Of a DNA stretch of 64,000 nt, positions 47,466 through 55,690 are shown piece after piece. A program made the translations under genes and the position numbers. The DNA is from Paenibacillus tundrae (GTDB lineage Bacteria > Bacillota > Bacilli > Paenibacillales > Paenibacillaceae): assembly GCF_030812775.1 (NCBI RefSeq), contig NZ_JAUSTI010000007.1:62001-126000 (forward strand). Reading direction: 5' to 3'. Each line of letters opens with the position of its first letter. The first letter of the stretch is position 1. The notes under the pieces were generated by a model. The model worked only from the letters and a program-made list of their open reading frames with translations, was not told the DNA's origin and did not search any database.

Positions 47466-48410
47466 TTAGAGACGAAGCAAAGCTTGGGCTGTGTACTGAT
47501 CCGTAACCAGAATGTTCGCATACTGTCCTTGGAGTGCGGCATGAATCGCTTCAATTTTGCGTTGACCCCCAGCGACAAGAATGGACTTCTCCTTATTTTT
47601 CAGCTCAGACAGGTCGATACCTACTGTTCTGCTATTGATCTCTTCACTGATTAGCTTCCCCTCACTATCAAAGAAACGTGAGCAAATATCACCTGCTCCT
47701 GCATGTATCAGCAGTTGCTGCTCCTCTTCACTGAAATAACCAAGTTTGAACAAAAGTGCATCTTCCTTCACTGTGCCCACCGTAAAAATTGCGATATTCG
47801 CTTGCCGGCCAAGCTCTACAATTCTACCGATATGTCGATCAGCTTCCACCATGTTCTTCACTTCGATAGAATCAAAGATCACAGGTAGGGGCAGATATCG
47901 AGGCACAGTATGGAAAGCTTCCGCAAATAGATGTACGATATCAGCTGCATAGGTATTCACATGCGAGTGACTGACGCCTCCCTTTAACTGAACAACCTCT
48001 ACGCCCTTGACCTGCTTAGGACGAAGCTGGCGAGCGACAGCATGCATCGTTGTTCCCCACGTTACACCAATAATATCCGCATCTTGAACGGTATCCTGAA
48101 GATAATCAGCAGCTCTCTTGCTAATCTGCTTCTGTATTTCTTCATCGCTCTTCAGAGGTGCGAAACATACAAGCGCTGTTTCGAGATCATATTTAGCTTT
48201 TAATTCCCCAGCAATAATATCGATATCCTCTAAAGGATCCATAATCTCAATCCGGACATAACCCCGGTCTTTGGCATACTGCAGCAGTCGAGATACGGTC
48301 GGACGTGATACACCGAGCCTGACCGCAATATCCTGTTGGCTATAATCAGACTGATAATACAACTTGGCTGCTTCTATACTTAGTCGCTGTTTCTCCAGAT
48401 CTATTCCCAT
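47466..48410 (-). CDS. deoR: DeoR, SorC-family transcriptional repressor
   Basis: 314 residues. N-terminal HTH (YSQQDIAVRLGVSRPTVSRL) and C-terminal sugar-phosphate-binding domain of the SorC/CggR/DeoR(Bsu) type (GVTWGTTMHAVARQL, VQLKGGVSHSHV, AGDICSRFFDSEG, GIDLSELKNKEKSILVAGG). In B. subtilis DeoR is released by deoxyribose 5-phosphate, which forms a Schiff base with a Lys. Heads the nucleoside locus. Confidence 0.92.
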   Translation of the reverse strand: MGIDLEKQRLSIEAAKLYYQSDYSQQDIAVRLGVSRPTVSRLLQYAKDRGYVRIEIMDPLEDIDIIAGELKAKYDLETALVCFAPLKSDEEIQKQISKRAADYLQDTVQDADIIGVTWGTTMHAVARQLRPKQVKGVEVVQLKGGVSHSHVNTYAADIVHLFAEAFHTVPRYLPLPVIFDSIEVKNMVEADRHIGRIVELGRQANIAIFTVGTVKEDALLFKLGYFSEEEQQLLIHAGAGDICSRFFDSEGKLISEEINSRTVGIDLSELKNKEKSILVAGGQRKIEAIHAALQGQYANILVTDQYTAQALLRL

Positions 48411-48565
48411 GTGTGCTCAACCCACTCATCTTCGTTATCGTTAGAAACCATACGTATCTTGTATATCTTATACATACATTATCAAAATAACCCTAAGCGA
48501 ACAACTAATAACCGTTCAGTAATGCACTTCATGCCTCTACACAACTTCAATTAATTTAATCAATA

Positions 48566-48610
48566 TAAAAAGCCCACTTGCATATCTCCATGGAAGGAAG
48601 CAAGTGGGCT
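48566..48610 (-). terminator. Terminator of the 116-residue protein gene
   Basis: AGCCCACTTGC and GCAAGTGGGCT arms with a ~17-nt loop (48571-48610); A-rich left flank gives a T tract on the minus strand. Confidence 0.8.
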
Positions 48611-48649
48611 CACGTATATTATTTTTATTTTAATATAAAAATGAAGCGA

Positions 48650-49000
48650 TTATGATTGACCGGATTTAGATCTGCTTATCGTTTCAAGCTTGCGTGTAAT
48701 CGCAGTACGATCCACTTTCAATCCCCAGATCGACTCGATAATCTGTTCTTTATCCTCAGCATCCTCTGCATGCTTTAACTGGATTAACAATGCGTGCATC
48801 TGCTCATTTATATCTTCAAACTGCATCCATAGATCATGTCTTACTTCCATAGAATCCAGATGGCGATTAGCTTCAACTTCTTCTTTCAATGCAGCTAGAA
48901 TAGATTGTTCCCATTCCATATCCCTTAATTGCTTAGCCATATTCAGGAGATCCAGATAATCGTCAACAAGAAGCGAGTTCATTTCAGCATGTGTTTTCAT
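48650..49000 (-). CDS. Hypothetical protein, 116 residues
   Basis: Highly charged, almost fully helical (MNSLLVDDYLDLLNMAKQLR ... EQIIESIWGLKVDR), likely a coiled-coil bundle; no Cys, no membrane segment. Family not recognised; it looks like a small conserved Paenibacillus-type cytosolic protein. AAAGGGG lies 12-13 nt before the first ATG, so the second Met (48982) could be used. Own terminator. Confidence 0.65.
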   Translation of the reverse strand: MKTHAEMNSLLVDDYLDLLNMAKQLRDMEWEQSILAALKEEVEANRHLDSMEVRHDLWMQFEDINEQMHALLIQLKHAEDAEDKEQIIESIWGLKVDRTAITRKLETISRSKSGQS

Positions 49001-49090
49001 CGTTTATTGCATCCCCTTTTCGTCTATTTACCAAGTATTATACTCGGTATTTCAGGATATGCAATAGGTGGTGAAAAAAGACGGATGTAA

Positions 49091-49984
49091 TTAACTCTCA
49101 GATTGTAGAGCCAGAGCCACTTCGCGAACGAGACCAGGGAACCAGTCCATCAATGATTCAAACGTATAACCTGCTTGTTCAGCCTTATCTGTGCTCATCG
49201 TCCAAGATTCACTTATGCCAAAAGGTGACATATCTTCTTTCCCTGTCTCGGATAGAATCTGGGACTGCATCCCCGTTACGGATTCAATTAACTTCATCAT
49301 TTCTGATAACGTAATCGCTCCTTGTGAGGCAGCATTAACCGGCCCAGTAATGGAAGAATGTCCAAGCCAGGCGAGGAATCTAGCCGCTTCGGTGGAATTA
49401 ATGAATCCAATCTCGGCTTCCGGATTCGGCATGCCAATCGGTTTTCCCTTTTGCACATGTTCAATATGAAAATGCAGTCGTCTTGTATAATCATCAATCC
49501 CTAACACAATCGGAATTCGCATGGCAACAACCGGAAAATCGGCTTCTTGGAAAAATACAGCCTCAGCAAGACGTTTGCCTTCACCATAAGAAAACTGTTC
49601 ATGATTCCCATATTGCAACGGGTAAATATATGGATCAAAGTCATCCTCTGTAAATCCTGGTTTCGGATCACCGTACACAGAGAGTGTAGATGTTAGAATA
49701 TATCTTTTGGTTCGACCAGCGAATGCTTCACATGCCGATTTGGCCGCATCGGGTGAAAAACAGATATTGTCATACACCACATCCCACTGGTCTGTTTGAG
49801 CAACCTTTGCCAAAGATTGTGGATCTTCCCGATCCATCTTAATCCGGTTCACTTCACTTCCGAAATCCACACGCATTTTGCCCCGAGTTGCCACCGTGAT
49901 CTGTGATTTCCCTTCCCACAGCAAGTGATCCACCAGACGTTTGCCGAAGAACCGTGTACCCCCAAGAATTAATACCTTTTGCAT
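49091..49984 (-). CDS. NAD-dependent epimerase/dehydratase family protein
   Basis: 297 residues, extended SDR. Cofactor motif LILGGTRFFGKRL, catalytic Tyr-Lys in FSYGEGKRLAE, preceded by LTSTLSVYGDPKPG. Similar to isoflavone-reductase/UDP-sugar epimerase-like proteins that change sugars or stabilise RNA; substrate unknown. GGAGGGTTGCCGG precedes the ATG. 19 bp after the first Gfo/Idh gene, so co-transcribed. Confidence 0.85.
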   Translation of the reverse strand: MQKVLILGGTRFFGKRLVDHLLWEGKSQITVATRGKMRVDFGSEVNRIKMDREDPQSLAKVAQTDQWDVVYDNICFSPDAAKSACEAFAGRTKRYILTSTLSVYGDPKPGFTEDDFDPYIYPLQYGNHEQFSYGEGKRLAEAVFFQEADFPVVAMRIPIVLGIDDYTRRLHFHIEHVQKGKPIGMPNPEAEIGFINSTEAARFLAWLGHSSITGPVNAASQGAITLSEMMKLIESVTGMQSQILSETGKEDMSPFGISESWTMSTDKAEQAGYTFESLMDWFPGLVREVALALQSES

Positions 49985-50003
49985 CCGGCAACCCTCCTTC
50001 TAC

Positions 50004-50987
50004 CTATTTATCATTTGGGAAAACAAGTCCGATTTGTTTCCGGATTTGATCCATAACTAACATGGTTTCATAGGAACGTTCATATGTGTTCATATCCGAT
50101 TCTAGTTTACCCGCTTCAACGAGGTTTACGAACTCTTGAACTTCGTAGAACATCGTTGGATAATTCTGCTCTGCTTCTAGTTTTTCCACCGTACCATCAT
50201 TGTATCGAATCTCGGCATGTTCGGGCGATCCAATTTTATCAATTAAAATACTGCCGAGTTCACCCATAATTTCAGTAGGCACATGTGAATTAGAGATTTT
50301 GGAATAGGTTACAACCGCGTCCATCTCATCATAATTCAGAATAACACTCCCTTGACCATCCACGCCGGATGCCAACATATACGCCTGGGATTGTACTTGA
50401 TTAGGTGCACCAAACAGCGTAATCAATGGATATAAACAATATACGCCCAGATCCATAAGTGCGCCATTGGCTAGCTCCGGCTTAAACGCATTTAGCACAA
50501 TGCCCTCCTTATACTTGTCATAGCGTGAAGAATACTGGGAGTATCCTGCGATATACTTGCGAACAGGTCCAATTTTATGAAGGTTCGACTGAACCGTTTT
50601 GAATGCCGGTACTAGTGTTGATTTCATCGCTTCCATTAACAGAACCCCGGATTCACGAGCAGCATCCACTAATCGGCGAACCTCTTCACTATTTGCAGCT
50701 AGCGGCTTCTCGCACAATACATGCTTTTTATTTCTTAGAAACAACTCTGCCTGCTCCGCATGATATGTATTAGGCGTTGCGATATATACGGCATCAATCT
50801 CATCACTCGCTGCCATCTCTTCGAGATTCGTGAATCGGTGTGCAGCCTTATATTGATCTGCAAATGCATCTGCTTTCTCAGCACTCCGAGAGTAAACTGC
50901 AGTCAGTGCGAAGCCCTCCACCTGTGCTGCGGCCTCAAGTAGTCTTTCTGTAATCCAGTTGGTGCCTACAACTCCGAAGCGTACCAT
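50004..50987 (-). CDS. Gfo/Idh/MocA family oxidoreductase
   Basis: 327 residues. Rossmann start VRFGVVGTNWITERL, cofactor motif DAVYIATPNTYHAEQ, signature HVLCEKPLAAN, and AVLLMEAMKST-type active-site helix (VLLMEAMKSTLVPAF). Resembles the YulF/dihydrodiol dehydrogenase subgroup. GAGGTAGGTAAGC precedes the ATG. Between this gene and 51138 is a strong hairpin (51082-51116), so it may form a unit with the epimerase separate from the ThuA group. Confidence 0.88.
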   Translation of the reverse strand: MVRFGVVGTNWITERLLEAAAQVEGFALTAVYSRSAEKADAFADQYKAAHRFTNLEEMAASDEIDAVYIATPNTYHAEQAELFLRNKKHVLCEKPLAANSEEVRRLVDAARESGVLLMEAMKSTLVPAFKTVQSNLHKIGPVRKYIAGYSQYSSRYDKYKEGIVLNAFKPELANGALMDLGVYCLYPLITLFGAPNQVQSQAYMLASGVDGQGSVILNYDEMDAVVTYSKISNSHVPTEIMGELGSILIDKIGSPEHAEIRYNDGTVEKLEAEQNYPTMFYEVQEFVNLVEAGKLESDMNTYERSYETMLVMDQIRKQIGLVFPNDK

Positions 50988-51081
50988 GCTTACCTACCTC
51001 TTTCATTTCTATATTATTGTCCATTGTAGCTTAATTTTCGTTCAGAATGAAGTCACCCTGCTTAACCGTAGTGAACAGGAA

Positions 51082-51116
51082 CAGCCTGGAACCCTTTATA
51101 CAAGGACACCAGGCTG
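51082..51116. repeat. Intercistronic hairpin between two Gfo/Idh genes
   Basis: CAGCCTGG and CCAGGCTG form a perfect 8-bp stem; an inner CCCTT/AAGG pairing lengthens it. No T tract on the minus exit side. Could be a weak terminator or an mRNA processing site. Confidence 0.55.
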
Positions 51117-51137
51117 CAATTTGTAACATAAGTAAAG

Positions 51138-52244
51138 TTACTGATCAAGCATGTAGAGAGGAAGATTCTCCGGCAGTGGAGCCGGACGCTGACAAGTGCT
51201 TTTCATTTGATAGAATGTCTGGTCATCCGAAGAATCATGGAATGCCCACATAGCTTCTAAGACATGGTACGCAAGCTCACCGCTTGCTCGATGTGCCCGG
51301 CCACTATGCGCTGCATATGCCATATCTGCTACACCAATTCCGCGTGTATTTTCCTGGTAACCTGAGAGTAGGGGTACCTCCGTCCATTCTTGCTCTCCAA
51401 GAAGTCTATAACGGACTGGACCTCCGAAGGTATTAGGGTCAGGTACTTGTAATGTACCATGCGTTCCATAAATTTCAATCGGAGGCAACACACTGCCGCC
51501 AAATACATCGAAGCTTGTAATGAGTGTGCCAATAGCGCCCTGTTCGAACTGCAGCAAGCCTGTTACATGTGTTGGGATCTCAACAGGAATCGTTTGTCCT
51601 CGCTTTTTCTCACTCGTAATCGTCCGTTCATTCATTGCTTTGCCCGTCATACCAGCAATAGTTGAGATCGGACCCAGAAGTTGCACCAGTGCTGTGAGAT
51701 AGTACGGTCCCATATCAAACATCGGCCCGCCACCTGATGCATAATAAAACTCAGGATCCGGATGCCAGTGCTCGTGACCTCTGCCCATCATGAAAGCTGT
51801 TGCCGAAACAGGTTTGCCAATCACACCATCTTCAACTAATTTAAGGGCAGTTTGAATGCCTGAACCGAAGAAAGTTTCGGGTGCACAGCCCACCAACAAT
51901 CCTTTTCTTTTGGCTGTCTCTAGTACGGCAAGACCTTCTTCACGAGTAACCGCAAGTGGTTTCTCCACATATACATGTTTGCCCGCTTCCAGTGCTTGCA
52001 GACACACATTCGCATGAACGGAAGGAATAGTCAGGTTGATAATCAGTTCAATCTCAGGATCCGCCAGTATTTCTTCTACCGTATACACTTTGGGAACTTG
52101 ATAAGCTGCTGCTTGTTCCTCAGCCCGCTTCTGATCTAGATCTGCAACTGCCACGAGTTCAAGCACGTCAAACCGATGACAATTCTCCATATAAATGCCG
52201 CTAATTTTACCACAGCCAATGATGCCAACTTTCATAACGCTCAT
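51138..52244 (-). CDS. Gfo/Idh/MocA family oxidoreductase
   Basis: 368 residues. KVGIIGCGKISGIYM Rossmann motif, INLTIPSVHANVC, VYVEKPLAVT signature, and the active-site region ASGGGPMFDMGPYYLTALVQ (Asp and Tyr/His pair typical of inositol/glucose-fructose dehydrogenase types). GGGAG lies 7 nt before the ATG. Probably oxidises a cyclic sugar or polyol; grouped with ThuA and another Gfo/Idh gene. Confidence 0.9.
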   Translation of the reverse strand: MSVMKVGIIGCGKISGIYMENCHRFDVLELVAVADLDQKRAEEQAAAYQVPKVYTVEEILADPEIELIINLTIPSVHANVCLQALEAGKHVYVEKPLAVTREEGLAVLETAKRKGLLVGCAPETFFGSGIQTALKLVEDGVIGKPVSATAFMMGRGHEHWHPDPEFYYASGGGPMFDMGPYYLTALVQLLGPISTIAGMTGKAMNERTITSEKKRGQTIPVEIPTHVTGLLQFEQGAIGTLITSFDVFGGSVLPPIEIYGTHGTLQVPDPNTFGGPVRYRLLGEQEWTEVPLLSGYQENTRGIGVADMAYAAHSGRAHRASGELAYHVLEAMWAFHDSSDDQTFYQMKSTCQRPAPLPENLPLYMLDQ

Positions 52245-52393
52245 ACTTGGGCTCCCTTCGCCATCGAACAGAAATGTAGAAACATAAAATTATGTTTTTA
52301 TATGGTTATTCTGATACGTAAACGCTTAAAATGGTTGATGCACACTAGTTATAACCCAGCATTTAGTAGGTCTACTACTATCACTCTATCTCA

Positions 52394-53119
52394 TTACGTT
52401 TGGTTGTCAGCCATACCTGTATACACTTCAGTCTTTGGTTCTTTATTTTGCTTCGCAAGTTGTTTGCCTGCGGCTGTCCATTTGAAGCCACTTCTCATCA
52501 TCTCGGTTACCTGCTTCATCTCAACGATATCGGCATGATGGCCGAGTGAATTATAGAATACACGCCCTGCTCCCCAGCGCTTCGTCCAGACGACGGGCAT
52601 ATCTACAGGTCCATTTGCGGCGTGAGGGCCACTAACGATAGGAAAACGTGTTGTTGCTAACACTTCTACAGCAGGGTCTACGTGAAGATAATACTGCTCT
52701 GTTTTTACTTGAAAATCTTCAATGTGGTCAAGCAGTGGACTTGAGCCACGTTTCATATTAATGGTGTACTCTACCCCATCGTTACCTGGATGTGCGACCC
52801 ACTGGCCACCCGTCATGAATTGCCAATCTACATTATTACGGAATGCATCACACATCCCACCATGTAGACCTGCCAAGCCTACACCACTCTGAACAGCTGC
52901 AGACACGTTGTTGACCAGTTCTTGTTCAATCTGTCCCATTGTCCAGAGCGGTACGATCAGATCAAGACCAAGCAGTTTCTCAGCGTCTGCATACGCCTCA
53001 AGTGTATCTGACACCTCAACCTCAAACTTCTCTTCCTTCAGAATACGTTCAAAAATAGCCGCTACCTGCTCCGGTTCGTGTCCATCCCAACCGCCCCATA
53101 CGATCAATGCTTTACTCAT
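52394..53119 (-). CDS. ThuA-like domain protein
   Basis: 241 residues, class I glutamine amidotransferase-like fold of the ThuA type: KALIVWGGWDGHEPEQVAAI, GLAGLHGGMCDAF, FMTGGQWVAHPGNDGVEYTI, TEQYYLHVDP, PVVWTKRWGAGRVFYNSLGH. ThuA proteins work with Gfo/Idh dehydrogenases in 3-keto-disaccharide or lactone metabolism (Rhizobium thuAB). The Cys nucleophile of glutaminases is absent. Start ATG 53119 or GTG 53122; both have poorly spaced AGGTG. Confidence 0.88.
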   Translation of the reverse strand: MSKALIVWGGWDGHEPEQVAAIFERILKEEKFEVEVSDTLEAYADAEKLLGLDLIVPLWTMGQIEQELVNNVSAAVQSGVGLAGLHGGMCDAFRNNVDWQFMTGGQWVAHPGNDGVEYTINMKRGSSPLLDHIEDFQVKTEQYYLHVDPAVEVLATTRFPIVSGPHAANGPVDMPVVWTKRWGAGRVFYNSLGHHADIVEMKQVTEMMRSGFKWTAAGKQLAKQNKEPKTEVYTGMADNQT

Positions 53120-53177
53120 CACCTAATCACTCGCTTTCCTAAATTATCATGGTAGTTTAGACTACATGCACTTAGAC

Positions 53178-54350
53178 TCACATCTCTTCAAGGGATACCC
53201 AACGTCGCTCATCAATGGAATGCTCAACAGCTTCAAGCACTGCTTGACAAGCTACACCGTCATGGAAACTTGGTGATGGCTGACGACCTTCCGATATCGC
53301 AGTAACAAGCTCTAACATCTCGTGAGTGAACGTATGTTCAAATCCAATCGTGTGTCCAGCAGGCCACCAAGCTTCGGCATATTTGTGTGCTGGATCGGTT
53401 GCGAGTACACGGCGGAATCCTTGCACATCTTCTTCATCTTTGGTGAAATAGACTTCCAGTTCATTCATTCGTTCGAAGTCGAACCGTACACTGCCGAGAC
53501 TGCCGTTAATTTCAAAGGAATTAGTGCTGCGGTGACCAGCTGCAAAACGTGTGGCCTCGAAACTTCCCAGTGCTCCATCTGCGAACTTCGCCAAGAATAG
53601 TGTTGCGTCATCGACAGTGACTTCGCCTTTCGGTGCATCACTGGTTGTGTTACCTTTGGCACTTAATCCCGTCATTTCCGAAGCAAGTGGACGTTCTTTG
53701 ATGAATGTCTCGCTCATACCGATAACTTCCTTGAACTCCCCTACCAGGAAGCGAGCTAAGTCAATCAGATGTGCGCCGAGATCGCCATGCGAGCCGGAGC
53801 CAGCGACTTCTTTTTGCAGTCGCCATACGAGCGGAAAGGACGGATCCATGATCCAGTCTTGCAGGAAAAATGCACGGAAGTGATAGATTTTACCCAAGCG
53901 TCCGCTCTGCACCAGATCTTTGGCTAACTGCACTGCTGGGGAGAAACGATAATTGAACCCTACCATGTGAGCGATGCCCGCATCCTCGGCAGCTTGGAGC
54001 ATCTCACGGGAATCCGCGAGTGATAGTGCCAAGGGTTTCTCACAGAATAGGTGCTTACCCTGACGTGCAGCTTCAATTGCGATCTCTTTGTGTGCATCAC
54101 TTGGCGCGTTAATGTCTATAAGATCGATATCATCTCGCTTTACCAGCTCACGCCAATCTGTTACACTCTCAGACCACCCGAACTGGTTAGCAGCCTCCTG
54201 AACACCTTGCTCGTTACGCCCGCAGATGACGGACATTTCAGGCTGCAAAGGTGCTGACGGGAAAAACATGGGTAGGCTTCGGTAAGCGTTACTGTGTGCT
54301 TTCCCCATAAATTTGTATCCGACCATTCCTACACGAAGATGTTTTGACAT
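53178..54350 (-). CDS. Gfo/Idh/MocA family oxidoreductase
   Basis: 390 residues. RVGMVGYKFMGKAHSNAYRS, IDINAPSDAHKEIA, HLFCEKPLALS, and the active-site segment GSGSHGDLGAHLIDLARFLV. Resembles LgdA/levoglucosan or 1,5-anhydro-sugar dehydrogenase-like members and inositol dehydrogenase relatives; substrate unknown. ATG 54350 is 8 nt after GGAGG; the ATG at 54356 is too close. Immediately follows the LacI gene (39 bp), so it is probably the first structural gene of the LacI-controlled operon. Confidence 0.9.
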   Translation of the reverse strand: MSKHLRVGMVGYKFMGKAHSNAYRSLPMFFPSAPLQPEMSVICGRNEQGVQEAANQFGWSESVTDWRELVKRDDIDLIDINAPSDAHKEIAIEAARQGKHLFCEKPLALSLADSREMLQAAEDAGIAHMVGFNYRFSPAVQLAKDLVQSGRLGKIYHFRAFFLQDWIMDPSFPLVWRLQKEVAGSGSHGDLGAHLIDLARFLVGEFKEVIGMSETFIKERPLASEMTGLSAKGNTTSDAPKGEVTVDDATLFLAKFADGALGSFEATRFAAGHRSTNSFEINGSLGSVRFDFERMNELEVYFTKDEEDVQGFRRVLATDPAHKYAEAWWPAGHTIGFEHTFTHEMLELVTAISEGRQPSPSFHDGVACQAVLEAVEHSIDERRWVSLEEM

Positions 54351-54389
54351 GATCATTTCCTCCTTGGGAATTCAAGTGATTATCTACCA

Positions 54390-55430
54390 TTAACGGATCG
54401 ATGAAGCACGAACAACTAGTTCGGTAGGTAATAGATGTCTGGTTGAGTCTGAAGATAAACGTGAAAGATTCGTAGGCGCCATTCCTACCTTCTCATCAAT
54501 GAGTTTCCTAGCAGCAAGCTCCCCCATCTCGTAAAATGGAACCCGCACACTGGTCAACGGTGGAACTGCCATTTCGGCGGCATCGGAGTCATCATACCCT
54601 ACAAAAGCAGGGAAATCCTGAACCGATATACCACGCTCGCGCAACCCATGCATTACCCCGATGGCCATCCGATCGTTTGCTGCAAATACAGCATCAATCT
54701 CATCTAGGCGATCAGCTATGCGCCCCGCAGCTTCCAGTCCACTTCGTCTACTGTAGTTACCTTCTAGTAAAAGGCTGGGATCTAGCTCCATTTGAGCTTC
54801 CTGCATCCCCATCTGAACACCCCGCAACCGTTCTTTACTGTTTGAATAGCTGTCTGGTCCGTTGAGAAAAGCAATCTTGCGGTAGCCCTGATCGGTGAGA
54901 TGGCGAATCGCTTGCCGGCTACCCTCAATATGATCCGCATCCACTTCGACGAAGGATTGACCTGCAAAATGCTGGTTCATGACGCAAAACGGATGCCCTT
55001 CCTGATGAAGCTGCTGTAGTGCCGACAGTTCTCCCGGATCATCTCTTGCACCGAGAATGATACAAGCATCTATCTTCTGCCTACGAAACAGATCTGTGTA
55101 ATTCATGACCTCATCCGGTGTTCGAAACATAACGAGCAGATCCATTCCACTTTCCCGCGCTTTGTTCCCAATACCACTTAACATTTCAGAGAAGAAATAG
55201 GCAGAAAACAAATGAGCTTTAGGAACATAAGGCATCACTACACCGAGGTTACCACTTTTGCTCCTGGCAAAACTGCGAGCGAGTGCACTCGGAACGTATC
55301 CAAGTTGCTCAGAAGCTTGAAGTACTTTGCGCTTGGTTTCCTCTTTGATCGGCCCAACTCCATTTAACACACGGGACACGGTAGCCTCAGAGACACCCGC
55401 AAGCTCTGCCACTTCTTTACGTGATGCCAC
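54390..55430 (-). CDS. LacI family transcriptional regulator
   Basis: About 346 residues. N-terminal HTH and hinge: SRKEVAELAGVSEATVSRVL, then GYVPSALARSFARSKSGNLG; C-terminal periplasmic-binding-protein-like sugar domain (IAFLNGPDSYSNSKERLRG, DAVFAANDRMAIGVMHGL, FVGYDDSDAAEM). The GTG at 55430 (M-A-S-R-K) is 9 nt after AAAGGGG and gives the normal LacI N-terminus; GTG 55439 is too close to it. Controls itself and the downstream Gfo/Idh-ThuA operon, judging by the palindrome upstream. Confidence 0.92.
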   Translation of the reverse strand: MASRKEVAELAGVSEATVSRVLNGVGPIKEETKRKVLQASEQLGYVPSALARSFARSKSGNLGVVMPYVPKAHLFSAYFFSEMLSGIGNKARESGMDLLVMFRTPDEVMNYTDLFRRQKIDACIILGARDDPGELSALQQLHQEGHPFCVMNQHFAGQSFVEVDADHIEGSRQAIRHLTDQGYRKIAFLNGPDSYSNSKERLRGVQMGMQEAQMELDPSLLLEGNYSRRSGLEAAGRIADRLDEIDAVFAANDRMAIGVMHGLRERGISVQDFPAFVGYDDSDAAEMAVPPLTSVRVPFYEMGELAARKLIDEKVGMAPTNLSRLSSDSTRHLLPTELVVRASSIR

Positions 55431-55466
55431 GACATTCACCCCCTTTGACTGAACTGAATGAATAAA

Positions 55467-55485
55467 ACATGATCGTTAATCATGT
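55467..55485. promoter_or_regulatory. Inverted repeat upstream of lacI-type gene
   Basis: ACATGAT-CGTTA-ATCATGT, perfect 7-bp arms, between the lacI start and the main palindrome. Possible second operator or leader structure. Confidence 0.35.
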
Positions 55486-55521
55486 CAGGATTCACATATA
55501 AGTTTAAAATTTCATCATTTT

Positions 55522-55537
55522 ATGTACGCGCGTACAT
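55522..55537. promoter_or_regulatory. Candidate LacI-family operator
   Basis: ATGTACGCGCGTACAT: a perfect 16-bp palindrome with the central CG step expected for LacI-type regulators, 92 bp upstream of the LacI gene. Not found elsewhere in the window by eye, consistent with autoregulation of one operon. Confidence 0.65.
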
Positions 55538-55549
55538 TTTCTCATGGGT

Positions 55550-55563
55550 TGTAAACGTTGTCA
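55550..55563. promoter_or_regulatory. cre site upstream of the LacI/Gfo-Idh operon
   Basis: TGTAAACGTTGTCA matches the cre consensus TGWAANCGNTNWCA at all 14 positions. Placed upstream of the LacI palindrome, so the operon is probably under CcpA control too. Confidence 0.65.
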
Positions 55564-55576
55564 ATGCTTTTGACAC

Positions 55577-55618
55577 AAAAAGATGAGGATCTGCGCAAGG
55601 CAGTATCCTCATCTTTTT
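55577..55618. terminator. Bidirectional terminator between glpX and the LacI promoter
   Basis: AGATGAGGAT and ATCCTCATCT form a 10-bp perfect stem with a 14-nt loop; A tract on the left, six T on the right. On the minus strand it ends glpX. Confidence 0.88.
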
Positions 55619-55690
55619 TAGCTTCTAAATAGTACATTTAATAAAAGTTCATATTATTCTATAATCCTCTTAGTCTGGCGAGCGTTTCCT

